The translations under genes and the position numbers were made by a program. This document shows, one piece after another, positions 56,810 through 64,000 of a stretch of DNA of 64,000 nucleotides. The notes beneath the pieces are model-generated. The model was not told where the DNA came from. It searched no databases and saw nothing but the letters and a program-made list of their open reading frames with translations. This stretch comes from Crocinitomicaceae bacterium. GTDB taxonomy: Bacteria; Bacteroidota; Bacteroidia; Flavobacteriales_D; Crocinitomicaceae. The stretch spans positions 1 through 64,000 of the forward strand of contig JAQWYK010000018.1 of NCBI GenBank assembly GCA_029254025.1, read 5' to 3'. Position 1 is the first letter of the stretch, and every line of letters starts with the position of its first letter.

Positions 56810-57373
56810 CTATTTGTGGCTATAAATGACTGCCTGTGGTTTATACACGACCAAGGTATCCATTAAATGATTTGTTCGAGCACCGATTCCTGTAATTACT
56901 TTATCAGGAGCTTTCAGCACTACAGGCTTATCCGTATAAATGGAATCGGCTATCTTATTCCAGTATAGTACTTCTGTTTTTAATAATTCTTGTGTCGACT
57001 GATTTAAAAACTCCACGCTATCGCGCACCTCTATATTACCTGTTTCCTCATCAACCTCACCATACACCGAAGTGAGTAGAGACGTAACATTTCCTTGATC
57101 ATCAAAAAAAAGCACTTTCAACCCATTCTTAAATTGTGTTACTCGCTTGGGTTCTACGTAAGTTTCTGCAATTCCCGCAAATAATTCGAAGCTGGCATAA
57201 CCTGAATCCGTAAAGATTACATGAAACTGCTCTGATGTTTCCTCAGGGCTATTGGGACTCATCGTAATGCGCTTAACCTGCTCTAAATCGTTGGAGCATG
57301 AAAAAAACATTCCTGCCACCACAAGGATGACAGGAAATAAAAATAATGTATGAAGTTGATTCCTATTCTTCAC
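56810..57373 (-). CDS. lptC: LptC-family LPS export protein (lipoprotein)
   Basis: A 187-residue periplasmic protein with an N-terminal membrane or lipoprotein segment (MFFSCSN, Cys26) and the beta-jellyroll pattern of LptC: SEQFHVIFTDSGYASFELFAGIAETY, LKVLFFDDQGNVTSLLTS, TGNIEVRDSVEFLNQSTQELLKTEVLYWNKIADSIYTDKPV. It passes LPS from LptB2FG to LptA. Its start overlaps the TPR gene stop by 1 bp. Confidence 0.88.
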   Translation of the reverse strand: MKNRNQLHTLFLFPVILVVAGMFFSCSNDLEQVKRITMSPNSPEETSEQFHVIFTDSGYASFELFAGIAETYVEPKRVTQFKNGLKVLFFDDQGNVTSLLTSVYGEVDEETGNIEVRDSVEFLNQSTQELLKTEVLYWNKIADSIYTDKPVVLKAPDKVITGIGARTNHLMDTLVVYKPQAVIYSHK

Positions 57374-58626
57374 TAGAACAGTTTAATCGTAACTGTTTTG
57401 CCCCAACATTCCAAGCTAACTGTTTCTCCAACATCTTTACCTACGTTGAATAAGTCAGAAGAGGAAGGACATTGAGATTTATAAGCTTCCACTAATTTAC
57501 TATCCCCAGATTTCTCAGCCAATTCTACAGCATAATAGTTGTTCGCTTTGCGTTCAAACGTAGAGGCGCCACATTCATTCATCATGGCATTTACAGATTT
57601 CGCCGCAATTCCATATCCTTTCGCCGAATTAGCACCGCTCACTCGTAAACCAGCATTGTGAGCTGCTTTGTAGCTTCTAGCTTTAGAATAAGCATCAGCA
57701 ATGGACAATTCAATATCACTTTTCTGAGCAGCATCTGTTGTCATTTCCAAAGCTGATTCAAACGTTTTTACAGCCTCAGAAACCTTTCCTTGAGCAATCA
57801 ACAACTCTGCTTTTGCCAACACCGCTCCAACGGAAGGATCAATTTTAATGATCGTATCTACTAACATTGCGAATTCTTTACTTGAAGTACATTCTTTACT
57901 TTTTAACAACGCCATGAAGTTATTCACCATCGCTTTTTTAGATTCGACATCTTGTGGAAGTTCGCTTAAGAACTTGTTGATTTCTGGCGCAATCACGGAA
58001 CAATCGTTCGCTACCTTGTCCATGTAGATGGATAAGAAGTCCGAAACCTCTGCTTTCATTCCTCCTTTAGATACATATTCATTCAACTTAAAGTACTCAG
58101 TGATAATACGCTTCTTGTATTGCGACTTTACGTCCTCATCCGAAGTTTGAGCCCACAAGTTATAGATGTTCGCATAGTACTGCTTAATCATACCTTCATT
58201 CGCTTTTGCACCATCGTGATGGATACCGATTTGGTAAGCAGCATCTGCTTTTTCCATAGCTTCCGGCTTTCCTTGGGTTAAATAATAATATGCCAAATAT
58301 GATTGCCATTCTTTCTGAATACCGTGTTGCTTTTGAGCTGTTTCATAAACATAAATCAACGTATCTAAATAAGCCACTTTAGATGCAGCATCGGGTGCCT
58401 TACTCATCGCCTGTTTCACGGAATAAATATATGGGTTAAAGAACTTCATTTCCAAACCTCCACATTCAACCAAAGCCTTGTTATAGGCCATGGTAACCTT
58501 CTCATAATTTTTCACCTGATAAGCGTTCCCTGCGATTGCTTGATAACGTGTACATTCATCTTCTTGGGCAATTGCCGCTGTTCCTAAAAATAATGCTGCT
58601 CCTAAAAGTAATTTTGCCAATTTCAT
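57373..58626 (-). CDS. Periplasmic TPR-like helical protein
   Basis: A 417-residue exported protein (signal peptide about 1-20) made of helical repeats with tetratricopeptide-like spacing (AYNKALVECGG, AELLIAQGKVSEAVKTFESALE, SIADAYSKARSYKAAHNAG). It is the standard gene between an outer-membrane protein and lptC in Bacteroidota. It may be an envelope-assembly factor; no catalytic motif is seen. Confidence 0.8.
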   Translation of the reverse strand: MKLAKLLLGAALFLGTAAIAQEDECTRYQAIAGNAYQVKNYEKVTMAYNKALVECGGLEMKFFNPYIYSVKQAMSKAPDAASKVAYLDTLIYVYETAQKQHGIQKEWQSYLAYYYLTQGKPEAMEKADAAYQIGIHHDGAKANEGMIKQYYANIYNLWAQTSDEDVKSQYKKRIITEYFKLNEYVSKGGMKAEVSDFLSIYMDKVANDCSVIAPEINKFLSELPQDVESKKAMVNNFMALLKSKECTSSKEFAMLVDTIIKIDPSVGAVLAKAELLIAQGKVSEAVKTFESALEMTTDAAQKSDIELSIADAYSKARSYKAAHNAGLRVSGANSAKGYGIAAKSVNAMMNECGASTFERKANNYYAVELAEKSGDSKLVEAYKSQCPSSSDLFNVGKDVGETVSLECWGKTVTIKLF

Positions 58627-58637
58627 TTTATTCGTCT

Positions 58638-59990
58638 TTAATCTAATTGATATTTTCTAAACCATCTGTCGTAACTCGGTGCGATATTAAATCCTAATCC
58701 CACTCCAAAATACTGTTCATTTATCCCGTTCGTTGCTTCTGTTCCTCTGTTACCGTAGTTCAAGGAGAAGTTGATAGAAGAAACGGCTCTGTTCAATACA
58801 ACTGGCAAACCTATTCCAAAAGTTATGCCAACATCTTGCGCCTGAAAGTTATCTTGCATGTACGGTAAAGCCACAGAATATGCCGATAGGCGATAACTCA
58901 TTCTGTCATAGAATTTTATATAAGTTGACCGATCATTTGCGAATCGATGAGGCGTGTATTGAAAGGCAACGCGCAAAGAAGTCATGTCGCTTAACGCTTC
59001 TCCAGGAGTAGACCCAGGAATTGATTCCGAATAGCTCGACCAATTCGCAGCACCGTACTCGGCTGAAACTAAATAACTAGCTAGTTTGTTTCTCTTCTTA
59101 ATAGAGTCATTGACTTGTTTAAACTCATATGTTAATCCTACGTTAAATCGCTGTGGCAATACAACCGACCCCTCATTTCGAACATAGGGAACAAGCGTAT
59201 CATACCCGGCAACATTTCCTAAATTTCCGAAGTAAACGCGCGTAAATCCTTTTGCAGCATTCAAACTATACTGTGGTTGGAAAGTCCCCCCAACAGTGAG
59301 TTCCGATTTTTCCGAAGGCCGCCACTTATAGGTTAACCCAAGATCATAACCTTGGCTACTCACACTAAGGTAATCATCTTGAAAACTGCCTATTACAATT
59401 TGATTGGACTTTTGATAAGCCATTCGACGGTTACTCATTCTTCCAAAATAATGTTTTCCATTGGCACCGACACTCAATGTATGACCTGGTTTTTTAATCA
59501 ATACCACTGAAAAACCCAGGTTGAACTCTTGTAATTCACCTTTCCCTGAATAGTCATAAAAAATACTATCTCCATTGACTACCTGGTGTGTATTAATTTC
59601 ATAACCCGTTCGACTAAATGGCTTCAAACCAAACGCCAAACCAAAACGAGTTGCAAAAGGGATTGCTAAAGCCATATGTGTTATGCTTGCAGATCGGGCA
59701 TTCGAATTGACACCATTTTGAGAATACATTGATTGTTGCGCACTCACCCCCATAGAAAATAATGGGAGACCTTTTGCTAGAAGCGCATAGGAAGAAGGAT
59801 TGTATAGGTTCGTCTGCGTTGAATCCACTAGCGCTGTAGTAATACCTCCCATTCCTTGAAAGTAAGCATCTCCAAAAAAAGAGACGTCACCTACTCCTTG
59901 AGAAGAAAAAGGATTGGTAGTAGAAATTTGCGCCTGAGCGATTCCGAAGCAGGAAAGTAAGAACGCAACTAATAATTTATAGCTATACAT
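58638..59990 (-). CDS. FadL-like outer-membrane porin
   Basis: A 450-residue beta-barrel with a signal peptide (about 1-20, ending AQAQ). It has a plug-like start (GVGDVSFFGDAYFQGMGGITTAL, NLYNPSSYALL) and repeated amphipathic strands to the final KYQLD. It resembles the OmpP1/FadL type. It follows coaX (8-bp overlap) and precedes the TPR protein by 11 bp. Its cargo is unknown. Confidence 0.8.
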   Translation of the reverse strand: MYSYKLLVAFLLSCFGIAQAQISTTNPFSSQGVGDVSFFGDAYFQGMGGITTALVDSTQTNLYNPSSYALLAKGLPLFSMGVSAQQSMYSQNGVNSNARSASITHMALAIPFATRFGLAFGLKPFSRTGYEINTHQVVNGDSIFYDYSGKGELQEFNLGFSVVLIKKPGHTLSVGANGKHYFGRMSNRRMAYQKSNQIVIGSFQDDYLSVSSQGYDLGLTYKWRPSEKSELTVGGTFQPQYSLNAAKGFTRVYFGNLGNVAGYDTLVPYVRNEGSVVLPQRFNVGLTYEFKQVNDSIKKRNKLASYLVSAEYGAANWSSYSESIPGSTPGEALSDMTSLRVAFQYTPHRFANDRSTYIKFYDRMSYRLSAYSVALPYMQDNFQAQDVGITFGIGLPVVLNRAVSSINFSLNYGNRGTEATNGINEQYFGVGLGFNIAPSYDRWFRKYQLD

Positions 59991-60720
59991 TATGTTTCAA
60001 AATTAAAAACAATCCCTTCAAGGTAAAGTTTCGGTCGACAAATATGCTACTTTTTAACGCCTTATCAAACAAAATAGCATCTCCACCTGTCAAAAAAATT
60101 GTTAACTGTGGGAATTGTTGCCTGTATTGTTCAATAAAACCATTTATTTCTGCCGTCATTCCATTAATCACTCCAGAAGTAAGACTCGTTTTAGTAGCAT
60201 CACCAATTAAGGGAGTCGACGAATAATCATCAATGAGGGGTAAATTCGCGGTATAATCATTCATCGCTTTAAAACGCAACCTTACACCAGGAGCAATGGA
60301 TCCACCTAAATAATTACCGTCTGCGTCTACAAAATCAAACTTCAAGCAAGTTCCAGCATCAATGATAAGCGCAGGTTTCCCATTTGCATAATGATGTCCT
60401 GCAACCGCATTGGCAATTCGATCGACACCCAACGTCTCCTTGGTAAGGTATTTTTCAAGTGAAATAGGAAGAGAAGTAGAACTGGACAAAACAAGTGTTG
60501 GAGTCCAGTTCTCTGCCAAATGAGTCAAATAGTCCGATGATACTACCCCTGAGAAAAGAGAATTATCACTTTTTATCTTTGACAAATACGCTAGAAGTTC
60601 CTCTTTTTGTGATACTTCAAAAACGTGAACATTAACAAGTGCATCACTTTGGAATTCAGCAATCTTCACTCGGGTATTGCCCGCATCAAGCACATAAAAA
60701 GAAGTTGTTTGCTGAACCAT
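59983..60720 (-). CDS. coaX: Type III pantothenate kinase
   Basis: A 245-residue acetate-kinase-fold enzyme phosphorylating pantothenate, the first step of CoA synthesis. It has the phosphate-1-type motif VLDAGNTRVKIAEF, LGVDRIANAVAGHHY, the catalytic-site DAGTCLKFDFV, and GGSIAPGVRLRFKAMNDYTANLPL. It opens the cluster coaX, porin, TPR, lptC, small membrane protein. The ATG lies 5 bp after a TATCTTTG promoter box, so the mRNA may be leaderless. Confidence 0.94.
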   Translation of the reverse strand: MVQQTTSFYVLDAGNTRVKIAEFQSDALVNVHVFEVSQKEELLAYLSKIKSDNSLFSGVVSSDYLTHLAENWTPTLVLSSSTSLPISLEKYLTKETLGVDRIANAVAGHHYANGKPALIIDAGTCLKFDFVDADGNYLGGSIAPGVRLRFKAMNDYTANLPLIDDYSSTPLIGDATKTSLTSGVINGMTAEINGFIEQYRQQFPQLTIFLTGGDAILFDKALKSSIFVDRNFTLKGLFLILKHNV

Positions 60721-60725
60721 TTGGA

Positions 60726-60733
60726 CAAAGATA
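60726..60733 (-). promoter_or_regulatory. -7 promoter box of coaX (TATCTTTG)
   Basis: Identical to the guaA box, and exactly 5 bp from the ATG as at guaA. No -33 TTG at the usual distance. Confidence 0.6.
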
Positions 60734-60814
60734 GCAGAAGAAAATCAAAAAAAACTGATTAAAGGTAGTTCGGAATTAAAAATAGTTTATACATTTGCCC
60801 CCACAAATAAGGCT

Positions 60815-60887
60815 GGTGCCTTAGCTCAGTTGGTAGAGCAAAGGACTGAAAATCCTTGTGTCCCTGGTTCGATTCCTGGAGGCACCA
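60815..60887 (+). tRNA. tRNA-Phe (GAA)
   Basis: A 73-base cloverleaf. Acceptor GGTGCCT/AGGCACC; D arm GCTC/GAGC; anticodon stem AAGGA/TCCTT with the loop CTGAAAA (anticodon GAA); T loop TTCGATT; discriminator A. CCA is not encoded in full (the next bases are CAA). The T stem has one T-T mismatch in the middle (CCTGG opposite CCTGG). A strong terminator follows. Confidence 0.95.
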
Positions 60888-60891
60888 CAAT

Positions 60892-60920
60892 AAAACCTCG
60901 ATAATGATTATCGAGGTTTT
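60892..60920. terminator. Terminator after tRNA-Phe
   Basis: A 13-bp stem AAAACCTCGATAA/TTATCGAGGTTTT with the loop TGA and a T run on the plus strand; it may also serve the convergent hemL gene. Confidence 0.88.
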
Positions 60921-60936
60921 TTGTTTTTACTTCCTA

Positions 60937-62223
60937 TCAAAAGACTTCATCCATCGCCATGCAAAACTGTTCTGCTGCTTGAGCTAGAATTTCCTTCGTA
61001 TGCGCATACGATACAAAACCGACTTCATACCCACTCGGCCCTAGGTAGATTCCTCTTTCCAAAAGTGCTTTATGCAGATTTTTAAATGGGGTCATATCGC
61101 TATTTATTTCGTCTGCTCTTCTAATCGCAGACATATTTGAAAAGGCCAACCAAAAAATCGACCCAACCATAAAAATTTCAAATTCGTACGCATTGTTCTT
61201 TGCGTGTGCATTGATAGCGTCAACAAACACTTTCGTTCGCGCCTCCTGATCTTTATAAAATCCTTCCTGCGCACAAATAGAAAGCTGGGCAATTCCAGCT
61301 GACATTGCAACCGGATTACCACTCAATGTTCCCGCCTGATAAACGGGACCATCCGGTGATACCTTCTGCATTATTTCTGCCCTAGCACCATAAGCTCCAA
61401 CAGGCAATCCACCACCGATAATTTTTCCGTAGGAAACAATATCTGGGGTTATTTCATATAACTCGGCAGCACCGGCGAATGCAACCCTGAATCCTGAAAT
61501 AACTTCATCAAAAAACAACAATACTCCATGCTCTGTGCATAAGTCACGTAAAGCCTGTAAATAAGATTTCTCTTGCAAAAGGAGACCGTTATTTGCAGGA
61601 ATCGGCTCAATAATGGCACACGCTAAATCATCTTTGTGTTTTGAAAAACATTCGTTTAACGCCTCCAAATCGTTGAGTGGAATCACCATGGTATCTTCTG
61701 CCACTTTTGAAGGAACACCTGCACTTGAACTTTCCCCAAAAGTAGCCAAACCTGATCCTGCCTTAACAAGAAGTGAGTCTACATGACCGTGATAGCAACC
61801 ATCAAACTTTATAACCTTATTTTTTCCTGTATATCCTCTTGCTAAGCGGATTCCCGACATTACTGCCTCTGTACCCGAGCTAACAAAACGAATTTTATCA
61901 ATAAATGGATTTCTAGCTATGATTAACTCAGCTAATTCATTCTCCAATTTAGTTGGAGCACCATAACTTGTTCCATTTTGCAATGCACCAACAATTTTCT
62001 CATATACTTGAGGGTGGTTATGACCTAAAATCAACGGTCCGAAGCTACAACAGAAATCAATGAATTTATTCCCGTCTTCATCCCAAACATAGGCCCCATC
62101 CCCTTTTTTGATAAACAAGGGAGAACCTTCCACTGCTTTGAATGCGCGTACAGGTGAATTTACTCCTCCTGGAAAATAATTTAATGCTGTCTTGTAGAGT
62201 GCTTCAGATGCTGTCTTGTTCAT
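60937..62223 (-). CDS. hemL: Glutamate-1-semialdehyde 2,1-aminomutase
   Basis: A 428-residue PLP enzyme making 5-aminolevulinate for haem in the C5 pathway. It has NYFPGGVNSPVRAFKAV, FVSSGTEAVMSGIRLARGYTG, FDEVISGFRV and the PLP Lys in SYGKIIGGGLPVGAYG. I use ATG 62223: the longer in-frame start (TTG 62244) overlaps a TATCTTTG promoter box at 62242-62249. With hemF at 12273, early and late haem steps are both represented. Confidence 0.97.
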   Translation of the reverse strand: MNKTASEALYKTALNYFPGGVNSPVRAFKAVEGSPLFIKKGDGAYVWDEDGNKFIDFCCSFGPLILGHNHPQVYEKIVGALQNGTSYGAPTKLENELAELIIARNPFIDKIRFVSSGTEAVMSGIRLARGYTGKNKVIKFDGCYHGHVDSLLVKAGSGLATFGESSSAGVPSKVAEDTMVIPLNDLEALNECFSKHKDDLACAIIEPIPANNGLLLQEKSYLQALRDLCTEHGVLLFFDEVISGFRVAFAGAAELYEITPDIVSYGKIIGGGLPVGAYGARAEIMQKVSPDGPVYQAGTLSGNPVAMSAGIAQLSICAQEGFYKDQEARTKVFVDAINAHAKNNAYEFEIFMVGSIFWLAFSNMSAIRRADEINSDMTPFKNLHKALLERGIYLGPSGYEVGFVSYAHTKEILAQAAEQFCMAMDEVF

Positions 62224-62241
62224 GCTGTATTTTTTATGCAG

Positions 62242-62249
62242 CAAAGATA
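62242..62249 (-). promoter_or_regulatory. -7 promoter box of hemL (TATCTTTG)
   Basis: A perfect TAnnTTTG on the minus strand, 18 bp before the ATG at 62223; it decides the start choice. Confidence 0.55.
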
Positions 62250-62353
62250 GTGAAAAGACATTAAGGTGTTAAGATGTATGAATTCCATTACGAAAAGATA
62301 ATAAAATGTAAGACGTTAGACGTTGCAACATTTTTCGGAAACGAAGGGCAAAC

Positions 62354-62361
62354 TATCTTTG
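62354..62361 (+). promoter_or_regulatory. -7 promoter box of the DUF3817 gene (TATCTTTG)
   Basis: A perfect TAnnTTTG, 34 bp before the ATG. Confidence 0.5.
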
Positions 62362-62395
62362 TCTGATTTTAACTAGTTTTACGGAAATTTATAAA

Positions 62396-62701
62396 ATGAA
62401 AGAGAAATATTCCATACTCAAGAAAGTCGGATATGCCGAGGCGGCTTCATACATAATCCTATTATTAATAGCGATGCCATTGAAATACATCTGGGAAATA
62501 GATGAGGCGGTAAAATACACTGGTTGGGCTCACGGTATACTTTTCATCGCTTATTTGTTTTTCCTTTTGACAGATGGTATTCAGTATAAATGGAAGTTTT
62601 CGTGGTATTTACTAGGATTTATTGCTGCTTTACTGCCATTTGGTCCACTTGTATTCGATAAAAAAATACTCGAAAAAGAGAATGGAACAGAACAATCTTG
62701 A
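62396..62701 (+). CDS. DUF3817 family membrane protein
   Basis: A 101-residue protein with three hydrophobic helices and the DUF3817 pattern: KKVGYAEAASYIILLLIAMPLKYIW, GWAHGILFIAYLFFLL, and a final segment LLPFGPLVFDKKILEK. Function unknown in the family. It stands alone between hemL and trxA. Confidence 0.88.
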   Translation: MKEKYSILKKVGYAEAASYIILLLIAMPLKYIWEIDEAVKYTGWAHGILFIAYLFFLLTDGIQYKWKFSWYLLGFIAALLPFGPLVFDKKILEKENGTEQS

Positions 62702-62766
62702 CAAATGAATGTACAGACGGTATTCCTTTCATGTCAATATGTCAACAGAATCAGTTTGGCAAAAAG

Positions 62767-62797
62767 TTTGACAAAACGGAAATTGAAATTATCTTTA
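62767..62797 (+). promoter_or_regulatory. Likely trxA promoter (TTTG-N19-TATCTTTA)
   Basis: TTTG at 62767-62770 and TATCTTTA at 62790-62797 are 19 bp apart. The last base of the -7 box differs from the consensus. Confidence 0.5.
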
Positions 62798-62839
62798 GCT
62801 TTTAATTAGCGAAGAACAGTAAAAAAATAAATAAAAATC

Positions 62840-63157
62840 ATGGCAGTAGAAATCACAGATGCAAACTTTGACGAAGTAGTATTAAAATCAGATAAGCCAG
62901 TTGTAGTGGACTTTTGGGCCGCTTGGTGTGGACCTTGTCGAATGGTAGGACCAATCATTGAGGAAATGGCTGGTGAATATGACGGGAAAGCTGTAATTGG
63001 TAAAGTTGACGTTGATCAAAACCCTGGAGTATCCGCAAAATTTGGAATCCGCAACATTCCTACAATTATTTTTGTGAAGAATGGAGAGATTGTAGACAAA
63101 TCGGTTGGTGCAGTTCCTAAAGCACAATTGACTTCAAAATTAGATGCGATTTTGTAA
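62840..63157 (+). CDS. trxA: Thioredoxin
   Basis: A 105-residue thioredoxin with the active site WCGPC (29-33), PVVVDFWAAWCGPC, the cis-Pro segment IRNIPTIIFVKNGE and a normal C-terminus. Cytosolic, no signal peptide. It supplies reducing power, for example to ribonucleotide reductase and methionine sulfoxide reductases. A bidirectional terminator follows. Confidence 0.97.
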   Translation: MAVEITDANFDEVVLKSDKPVVVDFWAAWCGPCRMVGPIIEEMAGEYDGKAVIGKVDVDQNPGVSAKFGIRNIPTIIFVKNGEIVDKSVGAVPKAQLTSKLDAIL

Positions 63158-63180
63158 TCAACTAAAGTATTGATAATAAG

Positions 63181-63211
63181 AAAAGTCCTCCAATTCCTTG
63201 CGAGGACTTTT
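63181..63211. terminator. Bidirectional terminator between trxA and the lipoprotein gene
   Basis: A 10-bp stem AAAAGTCCTC/GAGGACTTTT with an 11-base loop and a T run on the plus strand; it starts right at the end of the opposing gene. Confidence 0.85.
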
Positions 63212-63814
63212 TTATTGCGTTACAAAATACCATTTCATTCCTTTTCTCCTTTGCTGAGAAAATCCGTAAATCCACTTTTCTTCTGGATATAAAAAAGAAA
63301 CCACGCGAGACCGCCAAGTTGTGATATCATAATTTTCTGGACACTCGATATGTATAAGATGAGCGGTGCTAACAGTTGTAAAAACACACTTCTCAGTAAC
63401 ATTCTTGATGTCACCGATTCGAACTTCTGAACAATCTTCTCCGTAGCAATCTAACCAATTATAAAATGCATTTACAGTTGTTAAACTATCCACAAACTGC
63501 CAACTTGTGTACACCAATGTGTCATCACCAGCCCGAATAAATGACTGTTCTCGAGAAATTGAAGTCAACCGATCTGGCAAATATTTTTGTTGCGAAACAC
63601 CCTCTAAGAATACCAATAAACTGTCTGAATATGCAGCTTGTAAAGCATTTCTATATACAGTGTTGGAATCTTTTTCTAAGGGCGATTCAACATCGTTTGT
63701 CTTTGTGTACTCAATAGATTGAGGAAGTATCTCATCTAGGCTGACAGTTTCAACTTCTAGATTATCGCCACATGATATTAGGAACAATACAGTAATGAAT
63801 GTATATCTTTTCAT
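63212..63814 (-). CDS. Lipoprotein of unknown function
   Basis: A 200-residue lipoprotein (lipobox LISC, Cys15). The mature part has four Cys in the central/C-terminal region (DCYGEDCSEV, EKCVFTT, IECPENY), suggesting disulfides, and a Trp-rich end (EEKWIYGFSQQRRKGMKWYF). No family recognised. Its start overlaps the stop of the upstream threonine aldolase gene as TAATG, so the two are co-translated. Confidence 0.72.
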   Translation of the reverse strand: MKRYTFITVLFLISCGDNLEVETVSLDEILPQSIEYTKTNDVESPLEKDSNTVYRNALQAAYSDSLLVFLEGVSQQKYLPDRLTSISREQSFIRAGDDTLVYTSWQFVDSLTTVNAFYNWLDCYGEDCSEVRIGDIKNVTEKCVFTTVSTAHLIHIECPENYDITTWRSRVVSFLYPEEKWIYGFSQQRRKGMKWYFVTQ

Positions 63815-64000
63815 TAATTCAGTGAATTTATCGCTGTTATAACTTGTTCAAGTTGGACATTATTGACATCAAGGTGAGTTACCATTCGAATGGATTGACC
63901 ACCAAACGGCATAACTAAGATTCCTTTCTGAGCGAGTTGTTCGACTTTATTATCTACTCTTACCTCTGGATTCAAGGTCGCTACCACTATATTGGTTTGG
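63814..64000 (-). CDS. Low-specificity L-threonine aldolase, C-terminal part (5' end beyond window)
   Basis: The frame is open to the right edge and gives 61 residues: QTNIVVATLNPEVRVDNKVEQLAQKGILVMPFGGQSIRMVTHLDV..., matching the end of PLP-dependent threonine aldolases (pattern GxLxxPFG..VRxVTHLDV). The enzyme splits threonine to glycine and acetaldehyde. Only the small C-terminal domain is visible; the PLP Lys is not in the window. The stop overlaps the lipoprotein ATG by 1 bp. Confidence 0.8.
   Translation of the reverse strand, partial: QTNIVVATLNPEVRVDNKVEQLAQKGILVMPFGGQSIRMVTHLDVNNVQLEQVITAINSLN

Noticed and set aside
62224-62244. TTG start extending hemL by 7 residues
   Set aside because: It overlaps the TATCTTTG box, so it would not be transcribed; the ATG at 62223 fits family length.

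Overview
The window looks like a chromosomal segment of a Bacteroidota bacterium, most likely order Flavobacteriales (a Crocinitomicaceae/Fluviicola-like lineage is a guess). The evidence is an AT-rich genome, TAnnTTTG promoter boxes, few Shine-Dalgarno sites, type IX secretion (T9SS) cargo with both type A and type B C-terminal domains, PorP/SprF and OmpA partners, SusC-style TonB proteins, and gene neighbourhoods typical of the phylum (miaB-sigma54 regulator-lptE-secG; coaX-porin-TPR-lptC; atpZ-atpB-E-F-H-A-G without atpD/C). I see no insertion sequence, phage, integrase or CRISPR array, and no gene-free stretch above 300 bp.

Layout. 1-964: end of an Hpt-domain protein and a YrdC-like protein. 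996-12087 (minus): a T9SS surface locus with a 2577-residue HYR-repeat adhesin, PorP/SprF and a PorE-like OmpA protein. 12273-16547 (minus): guaA, a LysM/periplasmic-binding-fold protein and hemF, with overlapping ends. 16677-18573 (minus): phoH-purC. 18684-24532 (plus): SAM hydrolase, ABM protein, then miaB-sigma54-lptE-TPR-secG. 24737-29107: a PKD/SprB-repeat T9SS protein. 29190-33911: kynureninase, a small membrane protein, kynurenine 3-monooxygenase and two outer-membrane-type proteins. 33900-36732 (minus): a proteorhodopsin and a single gene fusing lycopene cyclase to the Brp/Blh beta-carotene dioxygenase. 36916-39303 (minus): panD, a flippase-like protein and rfaE2. 39463-47503: SulP transporter, TonB receptor, plug-only protein, pnuC-nadR kinase, secreted lipase, msrA. 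47609-53262: ATP synthase operon. 53532-60720: yicC-gmk-nadD, a BASS transporter, and the lptC/coaX cluster. 60815-64000: tRNA-Phe, hemL, DUF3817, trxA, a lipoprotein and the end of a threonine aldolase gene.

The most interesting system is the phototrophy locus. The rhodopsin keeps the full proton-pump set (Asp83, Thr87, Glu94, Lys226), has the green-tuning Met91, and has Gly138 at the position that opens a side window for a carotenoid antenna in xanthorhodopsin; this position is Phe152 in classic green proteorhodopsin. The next gene encodes both lycopene cyclisation and beta-carotene cleavage in one 677-residue polypeptide, so lycopene could be turned into retinal by one protein. A strong terminator lies between the two genes and a perfect 13-bp inverted repeat lies in front of the rhodopsin. 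Proton pumping would feed the ATP synthase encoded about 11 kb away. NAD metabolism is also concentrated here (kynU, kmo, pnuC, nadR-type kinase, nadD).
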